A stretch of DNA of 64,000 nt from Acanthacorydalis orientalis (taxonomy: Eukaryota; Arthropoda; Insecta; Megaloptera; Corydalidae). A program made the translations under genes and the position numbers. Below the pieces are notes generated by a model. That model saw only the letters and a program-made list of their open reading frames with translations, had not been told where the DNA came from and did no database searches. Within the stretch, counting starts at the first letter, position 1; each line of letters starts with the position of its first letter. This document shows positions 24,521 through 37,596 of the stretch, piece by piece. Location of the stretch: the NCBI GenBank assembly GCA_034766995.1, contig CM068320.1, positions 5,324,501-5,388,500 of the forward strand. Direction: 5' to 3'.

Positions 24521-26935
24521 TTTTTATATATTTAAACGTTTATACCGTAAAAGTGCTTTAATTCAATAACTTTTAATAAATAATAAATTTAGAATATCAG
24601 TTTATTAATAGTGTGTATCTGATGTTCATTATTACGTATCTTACAGAAAAAAGTTTGTGTTATTTGTTATTTTTTTGTCGTACAGTAATTTTAGTGATAC
24701 CCGTATGTATGAATCAGACAAATATTTCCAAAAATATATATATTATTTTTTATCACAATATCAATAATGAAATTCCATAGAACAACAAAAATATTATATA
24801 CGATATATATATATATATATATATTTAAATGAATTTTCTATATAACTAAAAATTAGGTTATAGCGTCGAAGTAAAAAGTACAATGAGTTTAATACTTTTT
24901 CATACGAATTTTGGCAAAGTATGGAACGTAAGTTAATTAAATTGTGCTATTTCATTTCATTTGAAGATCGTAAAATAGAAACTGACGCAATTTCTGTTTC
25001 ATAGTTGATCTAAGCATGTAAATTGTCGATTTTTACATAACAATACTTTTATATAATCCATCGTATGTAGTACTTAATTTTATACTTGCCAAAATACAGA
25101 AAAAAATATTTTAAAACAGTTTGCGTGCAAAATAAATAAACGTTTGACAATAAGAAGATTAGTGTTACAGTGAAAAACGATGAAGATTGTGAATAGTCTT
25201 GGAGAAAAGTTTAATATGTCAAAAGTTAAATTCACTTAGTTCGCATACTTAAAAACATTGTCTTAAGAAAAATCTATGGATAAGTGTACAGCATCAAACA
25301 AACTGATAGAGAAATATATTGAATTAGTAGCCAAAATAACAGAACAATACAAGATAAATGAATAATTTAATGGTAATAAAATCGATTTATTCTTTTAATT
25401 TACACTTAATAAAACTTTCAAAACAAACTAAACAATATTTGAATTTTGAAATAGACATTTCAAGTAGATTACATTACATATTCTAAATTTTGAAGATATA
25501 ATAACGAAAAGAATTGATTTTATAACCAATACCAAATTTTCCTTGAACTGATTTTATGTTCGGTTCCAGCTTAAGTCATTTTGAGTGTATTATTTCATTA
25601 CTTTTTAATATTTATTTGTCCATTTCTTAGAAACCAGTTTTTTATTTGTAGTCAGATGATTTTATTCTAATTCATAATTGGTATTGTAGGTTTTAGATAA
25701 TTATCATCCAAGATATTAAAAATTTCGAAAAATCAAATAATTCATTAACAAACAAATATTCAAAATGATTATTTTCAAATTAATAAATATTACATAGATA
25801 AAATAAATTCTGAAAGAGACGTGCAGAAAATTAACATATTTTATCAGTTCAAATATCGATGAATTATAAAATTTCATATAAATAACCTTAATTCATTTTT
25901 TTTGAAGTATGATTGAAAAAGGAATTCAAATTAAACCTTGATCAACTTAACAAAATAACAAAAAAATATCTGAATAACGCACAAGTGTTGAAATTGATTG
26001 TAAAAGTTAGTAAAAAATAGCAGTCCAAATGCGAAAAGAAATAGACTTAATTTAAAATGTAGATAAAATCAGTTTATTAAACGTTCAAGAAAATTATAAT
26101 TAAATAAAAATTGATTTCAATACAATTTTCAGCAAATTTTCTTATGAAAAGAGGGACAATCCCAACACAATTTAATTACTTCTTTATATAATTTTAAATA
26201 CCAAATTTGTAGTATTAAAAATGTTGAAAATTTGATTAAAAATTTGACTGTTGTATTTTTAGTGACCGACAATGAAAAACATAACAGAAAATCATACACT
26301 GCATGCGACAAACTGGTTTAAATAATCTAAGGCTGTCTAAAATGCTCTGATATATTTATATGGTTTTAATTCAAACAGCTGTACGCTACAACTCTGACTA
26401 GTCTTAAATAGGTTTCGATAAGATGTTGTATGGTTCTACATTGAAAAAGTGCAGTGTGCATTCATATTCTCCTTAGGTATTAAAATGTTTGACTTTTTCA
26501 CTTACGTTTTTTGTCAGAAGCTGTCAAACGTAGTAAACAGCTGGCGTAAGTGTATCTTTATTTGTCAATAAATTCAAAATATATTTTAAATGTGAATTAT
26601 AACTACATCTACTTTCATTTAAATATTGTAACACTTTTGCAATTAGAAACATTTCTGCAAAGTCAATAAAGACATGTGTGTAGAAAATATATGACAAATT
26701 AACTTAATTTTAAATACGAAACACGAAATGAAACTAGACAAAAATAGCAAACAACTTCTATAGTAAATTTATTAAAGAATAATCTAATATTACAATATTT
26801 TTTAATTATAGTACAAGTACAAATAATATTGATATTTATTACATATACTATTCTAATTACGAATAAATATCTGGTTTTTCTTTAACACTTGACTAAATAT
26901 ATGTATATATACACGTTTATATACTAATGTATGAT

Positions 26936-26937
<2 letters not shown>
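24521..26937. other. AT-rich DNA without recognisable gene
   Basis: Only a short (TA)n at about 24799-24823 was seen. A CTGGCGTAAGTG context at about 26550 looks like a splice donor but no exon could be supported. Confidence 0.5.

Positions 26938-26979
<42 letters not shown>
26938..26979. repeat. (TA)n microsatellite
   Basis: A TA run of about 42 bases. Confidence 0.95.
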
Positions 26980-26982
<3 letters not shown>

Positions 26983-28110
26983 GTTTGAACTTTATTATTA
27001 AAATTGTTAATTTTATTTTCTCATAAAGTGTATTATATTTTCTAGTTAATATTCAGAAAAGGTCGTTTCCGAGCTAGTATTAAGCAATAAAACGTTATAC
27101 TTACATTAATTTTGTAATGAATTTTATCATTTGAGCAATAAAACAAAATTGAAATAATTAAATAATAAAATGAACTAATTGTTAAATTTTTCAGGTGTTT
27201 GGTAACTAGTTTAATGCATTTTCGTATAGTAAAATAACATTTAATACAGATGTATGTTTCTGAAGCACGGGCGTCGAATATAAATACGAGATAAGTCACA
27301 AAAAATACTTTCTTACGCCTCATGTATCGCTCGTTGAATTTATAGTATGTTGAAAGCAGCGATTCTTGGCCATTTGAGAACTACATCCGGTTATATCTAA
27401 GCGGTTCCATAATATAGCTTAAGAATCACGTTCGTTTTATATTTATGGCGTGTTCACTATTTCATAAGTCTCTTCAGTCAGCCATCCAGCGGAAGTGTGG
27501 TTTATTAATGTGTATGAGATATACTCATAGCACGATATCATAAAAAAATTTAAGTTCTCTTCAAAGCAATTCCATTGTTCTATGGTTTCTTTCTATAGAA
27601 ATATTCAATTTAACACGTATATGACATTTATCATACAGCAGGTATTGACATATATTGAATAAATTAGAAAGTTTTTGTTTTTTTCACTAAATTATGAAAA
27701 TTTGTTTGTTTGTTTCTGTATCTATCTATTTTTATGTTAATTATTTGTATATATATATATATATATTGAAGTTAACTTGTAAAATGATTTTTATATTTTA
27801 TTTCGAATTAAATCAATTGTATTTCGAAAAAAAAATATGAATCAGTTGTAATATGAAAAAAAACTTTGGTATGTATTACTGAACTATTCAATAACTTTTA
27901 AGTCATTGAAAAATTCGTTCTTAAAATAATAGATATTCAGAAATTATTAAATTACTTCAGAATTGTTCATTATGAAATGTTATTTCAATTCTAATATATG
28001 GAAGTTGTTATGGAATTATTATATATTTAAAAAATATATTCTTAATTTTTAAAAGTTGTTAATTACATATAAATAGAGTTGCGTCTTTTAAAAATATAAA
28101 TATTATAAAG
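26980..28110. other. AT-rich DNA; no gene recognised
   Basis: Slightly less AT-rich at 27240-27560. A 93-codon minus-strand frame (27042-27323) has no motif I recognise and is probably chance. Confidence 0.45.
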
Positions 28111-28142
<32 letters not shown>

Positions 28143-28222
28143 GCAGGGAAATCTGTCCAGTACTTGGTACGATCGTCGATCCCCGTGGAGGCTTCGGCCC
28201 CGCTTGCTCGCTCTCGCCTGAC
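28111..28222. repeat. (TA)n followed by a GC-rich hairpin-like island
   Basis: A (TA)n run (28111-28136) is followed by about 80 bases that are strikingly GC-rich for this window, including CCCCGTGGAGGCTTCGGCCC and GCTTGCTCGCTCTCGCC. The GGCTTCGGCC part can fold back on itself. Similar islands occur at 44421, 53331 and 59030, each next to (TA)n. Confidence 0.55.
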
Positions 28223-28779
28223 AAATAACAGAAATTAGCAAATTATATGCACAAATAATTTGCGTAAAATGTAAGTCGTAAAATTTTTATTGGAAAAGTT
28301 AATAAAAATTAACAACAATATACAGTGTTAAAATGTGTAACAATTTTTTTACTCTAAAGCTTCAATGAATGAAATATTTTGAACAAATGTTATCAATTTT
28401 TCATTGAAATCTTATATACCTCTTTCGTTGTACACCGTGGAAGAGCTACTTACATATGACTGATGTCAACGAAGCAGAACATAGATCACGCGATGTCCAT
28501 CAACTAATCATTGATAATCGGGAATGGAAATGGTTAACGTGCTACTTGTAGAGTCTAGCGGGAGGAGCGGTATTAATCAGAAGTGGTCTACTCGAAAAAA
28601 AAATATCTTATGGAAATTGTTTTAGGATTTGTTTTCACAATACACCTGTAGTACTGTATCTAAATATACTTTCAAACATGAATGATTTTTTTATCTCACA
28701 AAAAAATTTTTTTCTGATCAAAATTCTTCAATAAACTATTATTGAATAGTTTGGACTGTTGCTTACTCGCATTTTGATG

Positions 28780-28781
<2 letters not shown>

Positions 28782-28818
<37 letters not shown>

Positions 28819-28844
28819 TATATAAGTATATATATATATATATA
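28782..28844. repeat. (TA)n microsatellite with AAG interruptions
   Basis: TA runs are interrupted by AAGTATATAAG. Confidence 0.93.
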
Positions 28845-29245
28845 AATCTTTTTTAATGTTTAATAATGTTTTTAAAATATGTTTATATACATTTTTTCTG
28901 ATTACATATTTTAAAATATGTAATATTTTTTTAACATAATATATATGATTTTAATCTTAAGAATATGGCCCCTTATGTTAAATAGTAAATAATAATATTA
29001 ACATTTCTATGATAATTACATAAAATTAAAATCGTAATTTTTAATTTTTATAACAAACACAAGGAATACTTTTATATTTATATTATTGACTTGTAGATTA
29101 TATAGAGAATAAATTTGTTTATTTTTTAGTCATAAAACTTTATAATCGAAAAATCATAAATGCATATAATACAAAGGTACACCCCATACATAAGAACACA
29201 CACATGCACAAATATACACTCATACATACATACATACGCACACAC

Positions 29246-29247
29246 AA

Positions 29248-29283
<36 letters not shown>

Positions 29284-29284
29284 T
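29246..29284. repeat. (TA)n microsatellite
   Basis: TA runs with one GTA step, preceded by CACACA and CATACATA tracts from about 29200. Confidence 0.92.
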
Positions 29285-29311
29285 ACATTTAATACTCGAA
29301 AATTTTTACAC

Positions 29312-29525
29312 CATGTTATATACTCAAGTGTAGAAATTACGATACCGTTGAGAAAAAAAGAAGTACATAGCAGTAAAATACTAAAAATACTCCCAAGCGG
29401 TACGAAATACGCATTGAAGAACATAAAATGTGGCAAAGCGCTTGGATAAGACGGCGTCACGATCAATGTTTTAAAACAAACTAGAGATTTAGTAACAAAT
29501 ATTTTTTTTAAAACTGTGCACAAGA
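29312..29525 (+). pseudogene. Non-LTR reverse transcriptase fragment
   Basis: The plus-strand frame reads SSKILKILPSGTKYALKNIK, then CGKALG, a TAA at 29447-29449, then DGVTINVLKQTRDLVTNIFF and a stop at about 29528. The block ALK.IK.GKALG-x-DGVT...LK fits the conserved A(L)..(M)K.GKAPG.DG(I/V) motif at the start of non-LTR reverse transcriptase domains. The single stop falls at the variable residue between Gly and Asp. Nothing of the palm domain follows, so this is a short relic. It is not simply a copy of the LINE at 55331-57094, whose equivalent segment reads KKLKNRKASGTGGTVPELIK. Confidence 0.6.
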
Positions 29526-29605
29526 TGTAATATATGAATAAAACCCAATTATATTATAACACATGGTACGCTGTAAGGAAATGTCTTCAGTTCTATTCTA
29601 TATAG

Positions 29606-29607
<2 letters not shown>

Positions 29608-29664
<57 letters not shown>

Positions 29665-29672
29665 CATACATA
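29608..29672. repeat. (TA)n-(CATA)n microsatellite
   Basis: A TA run of about 50 bases followed by CATACATACATA. Confidence 0.94.
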
Positions 29673-29830
29673 TATAAAGAAAAAATATAAACCTTATTGA
29701 TATATTAGTCAGTGGGTATGTTGGTTTTCCGAAAATAAATATTTTTTAGGGATAGATCAAATTTTCGAACAAATTATAAATAGTTTCTTTGGTAATGTCA
29801 ATGTAATTGTTTTAATTCAATACATCAAAA

Positions 29831-29863
<33 letters not shown>

Positions 29864-29864
29864 G

Positions 29865-29914
<50 letters not shown>

Positions 29915-29934
29915 GATGTATATATACATATATG

Positions 29935-29992
<58 letters not shown>

Positions 29993-30044
29993 TATATAAA
30001 TATGAATGTATATATATATATATATATATATATGTTTATATATG

Positions 30045-30092
<48 letters not shown>
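29831..30092. repeat. Very long interrupted (TA)n array
   Basis: About 260 bases of TA dinucleotide with scattered GTA, AGATG and TTTA interruptions. Open frames on both strands are artefacts. Confidence 0.96.
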
Positions 30093-30234
30093 AAACGATA
30101 AAAATTCATTTAATTTAAATACTGATTGATAAAATATAAGATTTTTACTATATACTTTTGAGACAAAAATAATTGCCATAATCAAACACAAGAGTGACAA
30201 ATACTTCATTTAAATATTAATTTATAATTTAATA

Positions 30235-30235
30235 A

Positions 30236-30272
<37 letters not shown>
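30235..30272. repeat. (TA)n microsatellite
   Basis: A TA run with one GTA step. Confidence 0.92.
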
Positions 30273-30530
30273 TAGTGTGTGTCGAGGAAGAAAGAAAGAA
30301 TTATAAAATATATGTTTCTTTTATTATTTTTCCCATTCTTAATTCTATTATACTTCTTGGAGAAATGAAACACTAAGATATATCAAATTCTTTTGAATAA
30401 AATATATCATAATAATTAATTATTTGAAAATTTAAAGAAAAACTAATTTTACGAATGGTTAAATGTTCGTCTACTAGGATATATTGTTGACATATCTCTT
30501 TTATGTACAATGACATGTAGATTATACACA

Positions 30531-30532
<2 letters not shown>

Positions 30533-30592
<60 letters not shown>
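30533..30592. repeat. (TA)n microsatellite
   Basis: An uninterrupted TA run of about 58 bases. Confidence 0.96.
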
Positions 30593-30597
<5 letters not shown>

Positions 30598-30716
30598 TTG
30601 AAAGAGAGATATTCAATCATAAAAAATGGAAAGTCATGGAAGACGCCTTTATCCAGCAATGGATTGACAGAGGCCGCTGCTGCTAGTGGTATATATATAT
30701 ATATATATATATATTA
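30598..30716 (+). other. Possible retroelement 3' end fused to (TA)n
   Basis: Between two (TA)n arrays lies a roughly 90-base non-repetitive segment translating as GKSWKTPLSSNGLTEAAAAS. It has the look of a non-LTR polyprotein tail running into a microsatellite, as the LINE at 57094 does. Too short to classify. Confidence 0.25.
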
Positions 30717-31100
30717 CACATATTTGATCCACATGTTACTATATGTGAAAGGTTGCGTCATATCTGATAAAGTATTTAAGTTATCCGTAGATAAATTAGT
30801 TTTAATTTTTCTTTTTTTTATATAAGCAAATAAATTTTGACATGTGGATATTTTTAGTATCATTTTATATTTTATAGAAGATATGAAATATGTATTATAC
30901 AGAACTCTATGATATAAATTACCTGCTCGACGTGGAAACGGTGATTTTATATTCTTGAATATTATTGGGATGAAAATGACAAACTATTTTTTTTTTTCGT
31001 TTATAACAATCCTTTAGGTCATATAGCTATAACGACATTCTTAATGAAAACTTTTTTGTTATGATGTGTTCAATATCATTAGAATATAATTTAAATTTTC

Positions 31101-31105
<5 letters not shown>

Positions 31106-31164
<59 letters not shown>

Positions 31165-31219
31165 ATATGTATATATGTATATATGTATATATGTATATAT
31201 GTATATATGTATATATGTA

Positions 31220-31295
<76 letters not shown>
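31106..31295. repeat. (TA)n array with an 8-bp GTATATAT core
   Basis: TA runs flank about ten head-to-tail copies of the 8-base unit GTATATAT (about 31151-31230). Confidence 0.95.
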
Positions 31296-31298
<3 letters not shown>

Positions 31299-31852
31299 AT
31301 AATGTAAACAAATTTGAACATTAAAAAAGAATGAGTCATAAAAAAATAATAAACTACCCGTTAAAAATACGTAAGTATAAAAATTATAAAAAACGTAGAC
31401 AATTGTTAAAAACTATTTTTTAAACTATGTATTTTAGAAATAACGCACTATGATGAAAATAATCAAATAAAGTAAGTAAATAACCATTGTTTTTTTAAAA
31501 AACTTATTATAAAATGAAATAATAAGAACATATATTAAAATAATAATGTATAGTTTAACTTTGAATGGCGATATACGTATGTAGAGTCCAGATTTCAATT
31601 TACACAATGTATTATCGAGCAAGTACAAACATAATTAAAACCAATATCAGAATTAATTAGTCATTCAATTCGAAATGTTCATCACAATATGTTCATTTCG
31701 AAACAGTGATCGATGACAGTGTAGCAAACACACCACAAACGAGCGAATTGGTAATGCATTGCGGAGAAGAAAATTTACTGTTTGCTTATTGTGTACATTT
31801 TATAAACGAATACATAGAAATGAACTCATATATTCTCAACAATCACATATTC

Positions 31853-31888
<36 letters not shown>

Positions 31889-32529
31889 TCTGTGAAAACA
31901 TATATTTCTAAATGCACATGGTTCACGTAACACACATCTGTATTTCATAAACAATTTGTCATTGTATTTGCATATCGCCAGCTGTGACCGACACGACACA
32001 CCCAAAATGTATGAAATTGGAGATGTAACTCTACCTTGGTCGTTAGTGAAATTTATTAAAACTAAAATAATTTTTTATACAGTTTCATTTTTCATACACC
32101 AAAGTTTTCAAATGACGTCTTATTCAATATTAATTATAGATATCTGTAATGCAATTAAATACAATTTCTATATATTGTTCAAATAATACAATTTCGGAAT
32201 GATATTTGAAACAATAATTCATATTTATCTGTGATGAATGTTTACATGTTACAGACATTTTCATATACAAGTGGATTATTTATGTGAGGTCAAACAAGTT
32301 TCCAGACCCGTTTTTCATTTCTGTTTTAGAAACGAGTAAGAGACATTTTGATTTCTAAGTACGAAATGAAAAGTGTTTATTATAAATTTTACTATTTTGG
32401 GTATGGTTCCAGAAGTACAAGGTTTATGGGTATATTCTTGAACAAATTATAATGACTCAAACGTAAGTATAAAGTAAATATACTATAAAGTTTGAAAATA
32501 GACATGTAACATGAAAATAATTTTTGATT
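31296..32529. other. AT-rich DNA; no gene recognised
   Basis: It contains a short (TA)n at 31857-31886. Two plus-strand frames of about 75 codons (31706-31930, 31956-32186) show no recognisable motif, and the first runs into the microsatellite. Confidence 0.45.
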
Positions 32530-32548
32530 AGATATATATATATATACA

Positions 32549-32620
<72 letters not shown>

Positions 32621-32656
32621 CATATATGTATGTACGTATGTATGTATGTATGTATG

Positions 32657-32718
<62 letters not shown>

Positions 32719-32735
32719 TAGATAGATAGACAGAT
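32530..32735. repeat. (TA)n-(TATG)n-(TA)n-(GATA)n compound array
   Basis: TA runs flank a tract of GTATGTAT units with two GTAC interruptions, ending in GATAGATAGATA. Confidence 0.95.
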
Positions 32736-32904
32736 ACATAGATAAATAGAAAATTTGATAGATATAGAGTAAAAAATAAATTTGATAGTTATAAATATAT
32801 AAAAATTATTTCCTTCCAAAGTCATTCTTTTCTGATAATAATTGGAACATGTGAATAAATCCACGTAAAAATCGATATAAATTCATTGATAATAAATAAA
32901 TATA

Positions 32905-34189
32905 CAGGTATACCACTGTTAACGTTACCTCTGGTAACGAAGCTTCGATATAACAAAGTCCGCAATTTCAAACCCAATTTTACGTGAAAATATTAAAATT
33001 TTAAGGTCACTCATTTAACATTACTCTTTTGATCAAATGCATATGGCAATTTTAAATTGAAATTGTTATTAGTTTTCCATTCGAAAATTCGAGAGTGCTA
33101 AGGTAACATAAAAACGAATTCACCTGTAATATGGAAAGCTAATAGAAAAGCGTGGATTACTAAGGAATTATTTATTGATTAGTTTGTTAACCATTTTTGT
33201 CAAAAAGTGAAACGATATTTCCAACAAAATAATTTTGAGTAAAAAGCTGTTTTGTTGTTGGACAACGCTCCGGGACATCTTATTGATCTTAATATGTTAG
33301 ACAAATGCTTTCCTGTCAAAGTTACCTTTTTTCCTGCAAACACAACTTCCCTAATTTATCCGATGGATCAAGGAGTAATAGCAACGTTTAAAGTTTATTA
33401 TTTACTTGGTACATTAATCAATTTAACTGAACTAGAAGATATAGATCAAATGTAAATTAAAACTTTTTGGAAACACAATACCATTAAGGACGGGACTGAA
33501 AACATTAATAACTTTTGGAAAGAAGTCACACAGAAATTCCCGAATGAAGTTTGGCGCAAATTGTATACAGAAGTTATACAAGAAAAAAAAATAACTTTCA
33601 AGAGATTAGAAATGAAGTTATCCAGATGGCGCAGTCAATAGGTTTCGAAAATGTCGAAGAAGCGGATATAAGAAATTAATTAAATACAGAAGTTGATGTG
33701 TTTTTAATGGAAAATTTAGAAAAACTTGTTAGCAACGAAATCAAAGAAAATGAAGACGGAATTAAAGTAGTTTCTACCAAAAAAGTGTTAAAAACCAATG
33801 ATTTAAAAAGATGGTTGAATGACATTGAAAACGTTTTAAATTTTTTCAATGAAAATGATCCTGATTTCGAAAGGAATTGTTATTGTTAATGTATCAGTGT
33901 TAAATGCAATAAATCCATGTAGGAAATTGTTAAATAAAAGAGAAAAAAGCATAAACAACCAACTTTTGATTCATACTTTAAAATGTCGTGATTTTACCTT
34001 TGTTAGATATATGTTATAATATTGACATTTTATTTAATAAAGATTTTCTTTTTTCAAGGAAAAAGTCTTTCATTTTCTTTACGTATGAACGTATCGCTAT
34101 TATGGACATAGTATTTTTACCTCTGACAAGGAAGTTTTTCTTAAAAAAGTAATTTCGTGGAACACAACCTCTTCGTTAATCGAGGTATA
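32905..34189 (+). mobile_element. Tigger/pogo-type DNA transposon, internally deleted
   Basis: The left end CAGGTATACCACTGTTAACG and the right end, reversed, TATACCTCGATTAACGAAGA, are of the Tigger CAGGTATACC kind and resemble each other. TA precedes the left end and the right end runs into a (TA)n array. At about 1.28 kb it is roughly half the length of a full Tigger. The N-terminal DNA-binding part of the transposase is missing and the C-terminal half remains. Its last 200 bases recur inverted at 35170-35369. Confidence 0.78.
33120..33965 (+). pseudogene. Tigger/jerky-type transposase, C-terminal half
   Basis: The frame begins with PVIWKANRKAWITKELFID and continues after stops through VLLLDNAPGHLIDLN, which carries a catalytic Asp in the LLLDNAPGH block (about 33250-33300). 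Next is FFPANTTSLIYPMDQGVIAT, the Pro-Ala-Asn-Thr-Thr and Pro-Met-Asp-Gln signature that holds the final acidic residue. After a TAA at 33453 the same frame runs on with IKTFWKHNTIKDGTENINNF, and a shift near 33590 moves to a frame giving EVIQMAQSIGFENVEEADIR and later KTNDLKRWLNDIENVLNFF, FERN and QPTFDSYFK. This fits the family from the second catalytic residue to the end. The N-terminal HTH domains and the first catalytic residue are gone. Confidence 0.8.
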
Positions 34190-34199
34190 TATGTATATG

Positions 34200-34202
<3 letters not shown>

Positions 34203-34254
<52 letters not shown>
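34203..34254. repeat. (TA)n microsatellite
   Basis: A TA run of about 50 bases beginning about 15 bases after the Tigger right end. Confidence 0.95.
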
Positions 34255-34256
<2 letters not shown>

Positions 34257-35169
34257 TATTAATAAATCTACTTTATTACTGATTATATTTAAAAAATAGT
34301 ATATTTCACTTACAGTTTTACAAAACATAATAAAAGTTTTCTCATAAATGTATGAGTTAATTTCTGGAACAATGAAACAGTATATCATATATTAATTTAT
34401 AGTTTTCGATTACAATAAATACGAGTTTCAATTTAATAATTTCTATACCAATCAAATAAGAGTTTTGTACGTTAAGAGGAGATAGAATTTATTGAATATG
34501 TGATGTAAATGGCAAAATTAAATTATTAATAAGAATATAAAATCATATTTTGTATGACTTTAAAAAAGAGTACTGTTGATATGTAGACCAAACTGAAGGG
34601 AGGCTACAGTTATTAATTTATATTTTAGGGACATGGATTTAGATAACTCTAATTATTTTCAAAAAAATGAAAAAATTAGGAAAAAATCCATGAAACAGAA
34701 TACTTTTCCTTGAGAGAACTGATTTTAAAATGAAAAACAAAATTGTTAAAAAATAAATAACGATTAGGAAATGATGCTCGACCACTTTGAAATGACTGAT
34801 TATAGCAACCACTTTGCTTTGGAAAACAATATTCCACAAAAGTATTCAAAATTCAAGAATATATGAGGTTGTCATACATTAAAAATAATAGTCAGTAACA
34901 CGTATGTAAATTTCTTAAATTGAATATAAAAAAGATCTCCTTTTCACAGGATCATTTTAGAAAAAAATATTATTATTATTATTTATCATCACATGCGAAT
35001 GCAAAAATGCTCTGATTTCAACTTAACGAAACAAAACAGTTTAAACTAAATGATATTCTTCTTGATATAAATTAATGAAACCGGTAAATATGTACACATA
35101 TAATATAAATATACTTTATATTTATGAAAATTAGTATAAATTAGTCGTATCAGTTGAGATTATTGGTTG

Positions 35170-35369
35170 GCAGATGTAAAAATATTATGTCCATAATAGG
35201 GATACGTTCATACGTGAAGAAAATGAAAGACTTTTCTTTGAAAAAAGAAAATCTTCATTAAATAAAAAGTCCATATTATATATCTAACAAAGGTAAAATC
35301 ACGACATTTTTAAATATGAATCCAAAGTTGATTGTTTATGGATTTTTCTTTCTTATTTAACAATTTTCT
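35170..35369 (-). repeat. Inverted second copy of the Tigger 3' region
   Basis: The reverse complement closely follows 33922-34128: both contain AAAATGTCGTGATTTTACC, TTTGTTAGATATAT, GATTTTCTTTTTTCAA and ACGTATGAACGTATC in order. The copy lacks the outermost terminal bases and all transposase sequence except the last few codons. Confidence 0.82.
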
Positions 35370-35988
35370 TATAAATTTCACGCAGTGTTAATCATGACAA
35401 TACTACAACAATTTTCAGTCTGGTTCATATGTTGACAGTTTTGTACATTGTACGAAAATGAGTTGAAAGATAATGAAAGTAAAGAGTGAAAGTGAGAAAG
35501 AGTGCGTTATACGTCTTTAGAAGTTTATAATTTTATCATTTTAATTTTTTTATATTTTCAACCTATCGAACCTATCGAATGGCGAATTGTGAACCGAGAG
35601 AAATTTCAATGATTTGTAATTAATATAATAAAAATTTTATATAAATTTTCTTCTTATTATAAAGTATACACATGCACACGTAAAATATTAAAATAGTTGT
35701 TTTTTTTATTTTTTTTTTGTTATTATATATGATATGTGATGTTTTTCCATAAGAGCACCAAAAAAAAAAACACTAAAACTAAAATTACAATTTTTCTTAA
35801 ACGCTTCAGAGTATTTATTTCAAATTTCATAATAAAAATTCAATAATCAGTCACTTATTTAGTATTTTTGCAACTACTTCATAAAATTGAAAATAAATTG
35901 TTTCAGAGAAAATGATTTTGTGTATTATGAGAGGTTAGTTTTTTCAATTTATCATTAGTTCGCACTTTAATATAATACAATTGAACGT

Positions 35989-36735
35989 TACGGGAATTGT
36001 TTAATAAGTATGGCAAAAGACAAGTTAAACACTGTTTTTTGGAAAAAAATGATTTTATTTCTCAATATAGTCTTTATTGAGAATTATATACTTGATCCAG
36101 CGAGTCTGCAAAGTACGTATTGACAGCGACGATGCCATCCACATTCGACGAGAATTTCTTCCCACCTGGACAAATTTTCAATTTAGGGAAGAGGAAGAAA
36201 TTGCACGGGGCCAAATTCGGAGACTAGGTTAGAGAAGCCCAACACGTACAATTGTGCCATTGCGACAATGAATTTGTAGGACGGGGCGTTGTCCTGGTGA
36301 AAAAGCACTTTTTTGTGGGTCAATCTCGACCATTTTTGTTTCATTATATTTTCAAACAGTCCAATAATGTTGAAAAATAGGCTCCTGTTATCGTTTTTCC
36401 CTTCGTTAAGTAGTCGATCAGGATGATTCCTTTAGAATCTCAAAGAAACAGTGGCCATCATCTTCCCAGCCAACAAAACGGTCTTTGCCTTCTTCTCCAC
36501 ACTTTCACCAATCGTTATCAACTGCTTCGACTGCTGCTTCGACTCAGGTGTATAGTGATAGATCCATGTTTCATCCACGGTGTCGAATCGACACGAAAAG
36601 GCCTACTCGTTTTTTTCTATTTTTGCTGCAACTGCTACAATGTTCGCTTCAAACATCTGTAGAACGTGAACAACGTGTCGTTTCTAACTGAAATTTCGCC
36701 TAAAAATTTACCAAACTTGGCGAAAGACCCACGTA
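35989..36735 (-). mobile_element. Irritans-like mariner copy with decayed transposase
   Basis: The ends TACGGGAATTGTTTAATAAG and GACCCACGTA match those at 23741-24520. The minus strand retains a DTVDETWIYH-type segment (about 36580-36550), a KVMMATVSL-type block, LIDYLTKGKN (about 36425-36395), LFHQDNAPSYKF (second Asp kept, about 36305-36265), and, after shifts, NLKICPGGKKFSSNVDGIVA (about 36190-36130). Stops and shifts occur throughout. It is about 750 bp long and lacks much of the first third. Confidence 0.75.
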
Positions 36736-37596
36736 TTTCACAAATTCAAATCAATATTCAAAGTGGGTTTTAAATGCAAGTGATTAATTCACTGTACCAT
36801 ATTTTTTTATAATGATAATATTTAATTTAAAACAATGTAATTTATTCATAATTTGGGGCGATATATTTGTTTTTGAAAAACAAATTAATATTTTCACAAA
36901 TGAATAATTTTTCATCCTATAAACTATATTTTTTTCCTTTTTACTGATCAAAAATATTCATTAGTTTATTATTACTAATTTTCAATGGATGCTTATGTGA
37001 TTTTTAATAGCGATTCCATCATCTACAAAGTAACATGATACAGAAAAATCTTATCAAATGTTCCTCACCATTTTCTATGACTTATTGCTCTAAAAAATAT
37101 TACTGAGTACAGATTAGATGAAATACACATCATTGGTTATCAAAAATAGCCAAAAATAATTTATTGAACATTTTGGATCAGAAAAAAGGAATAAATATTT
37201 GTAGGAAAAGAAAATAGTTCATTTATGAAAATAAATTCAGCCACTGTGCTATAATTCTATTTTGATAAACGAATATTTTTAAAATAACATCATGTTTTGG
37301 CAATCAATGACGAATATAATATCTAGTTAAACTGGTTGAATTTTCAAATTTTTATAGTACATTTTTATATCTATGATATCATTTCTCTGATGGTCTTTTG
37401 AATCACTTGAATGTTTATTATGAACTATTAGTTTCGGTAAACATACAATTCTCTGGAAGAATTTAAATATATTTTATTCTTAGTTTTTCTGAAAGTAATA
37501 CACGTGCTGAAACTAGTAGTAGAAAATTGAAAGTCACTATAAAAGGATAGAAACCTGAAGAACAAAGATTTAATTGTATTTATACTTGGATACATA
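36736..37596. other. AT-rich DNA; one copy of a short dispersed repeat at 36900-37120
   Basis: No gene. The segment around AGCGATTCCATCATC...ATACAGAAAAATC resembles about 11785-11860 and 43900-44080. Confidence 0.4.

Noticed and set aside
28138..28222. GC-rich island considered as a tRNA or tRNA-derived SINE head
   Set aside because: No cloverleaf, A box or B box could be recognised.
29825..30118. Tyr-Ile open frames on both strands, and similar ones at 2783, 13028, 15499, 31061, 32392 and 46789
   Set aside because: (TA)n microsatellites contain no stop codon in the TAT-ATA frames, so the frames are artefacts.
32905..34189. Endogenous viral sequence
   Set aside because: The LLLDNAPGH and PMDQGVI blocks are Tigger/jerky transposase motifs, and the element has DNA-transposon ends.
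36423..36691. Two overlapping plus-strand frames with Ser/Leu-rich products
   Set aside because: They are antisense shadows of the minus-strand mariner relic at 35989-36735.
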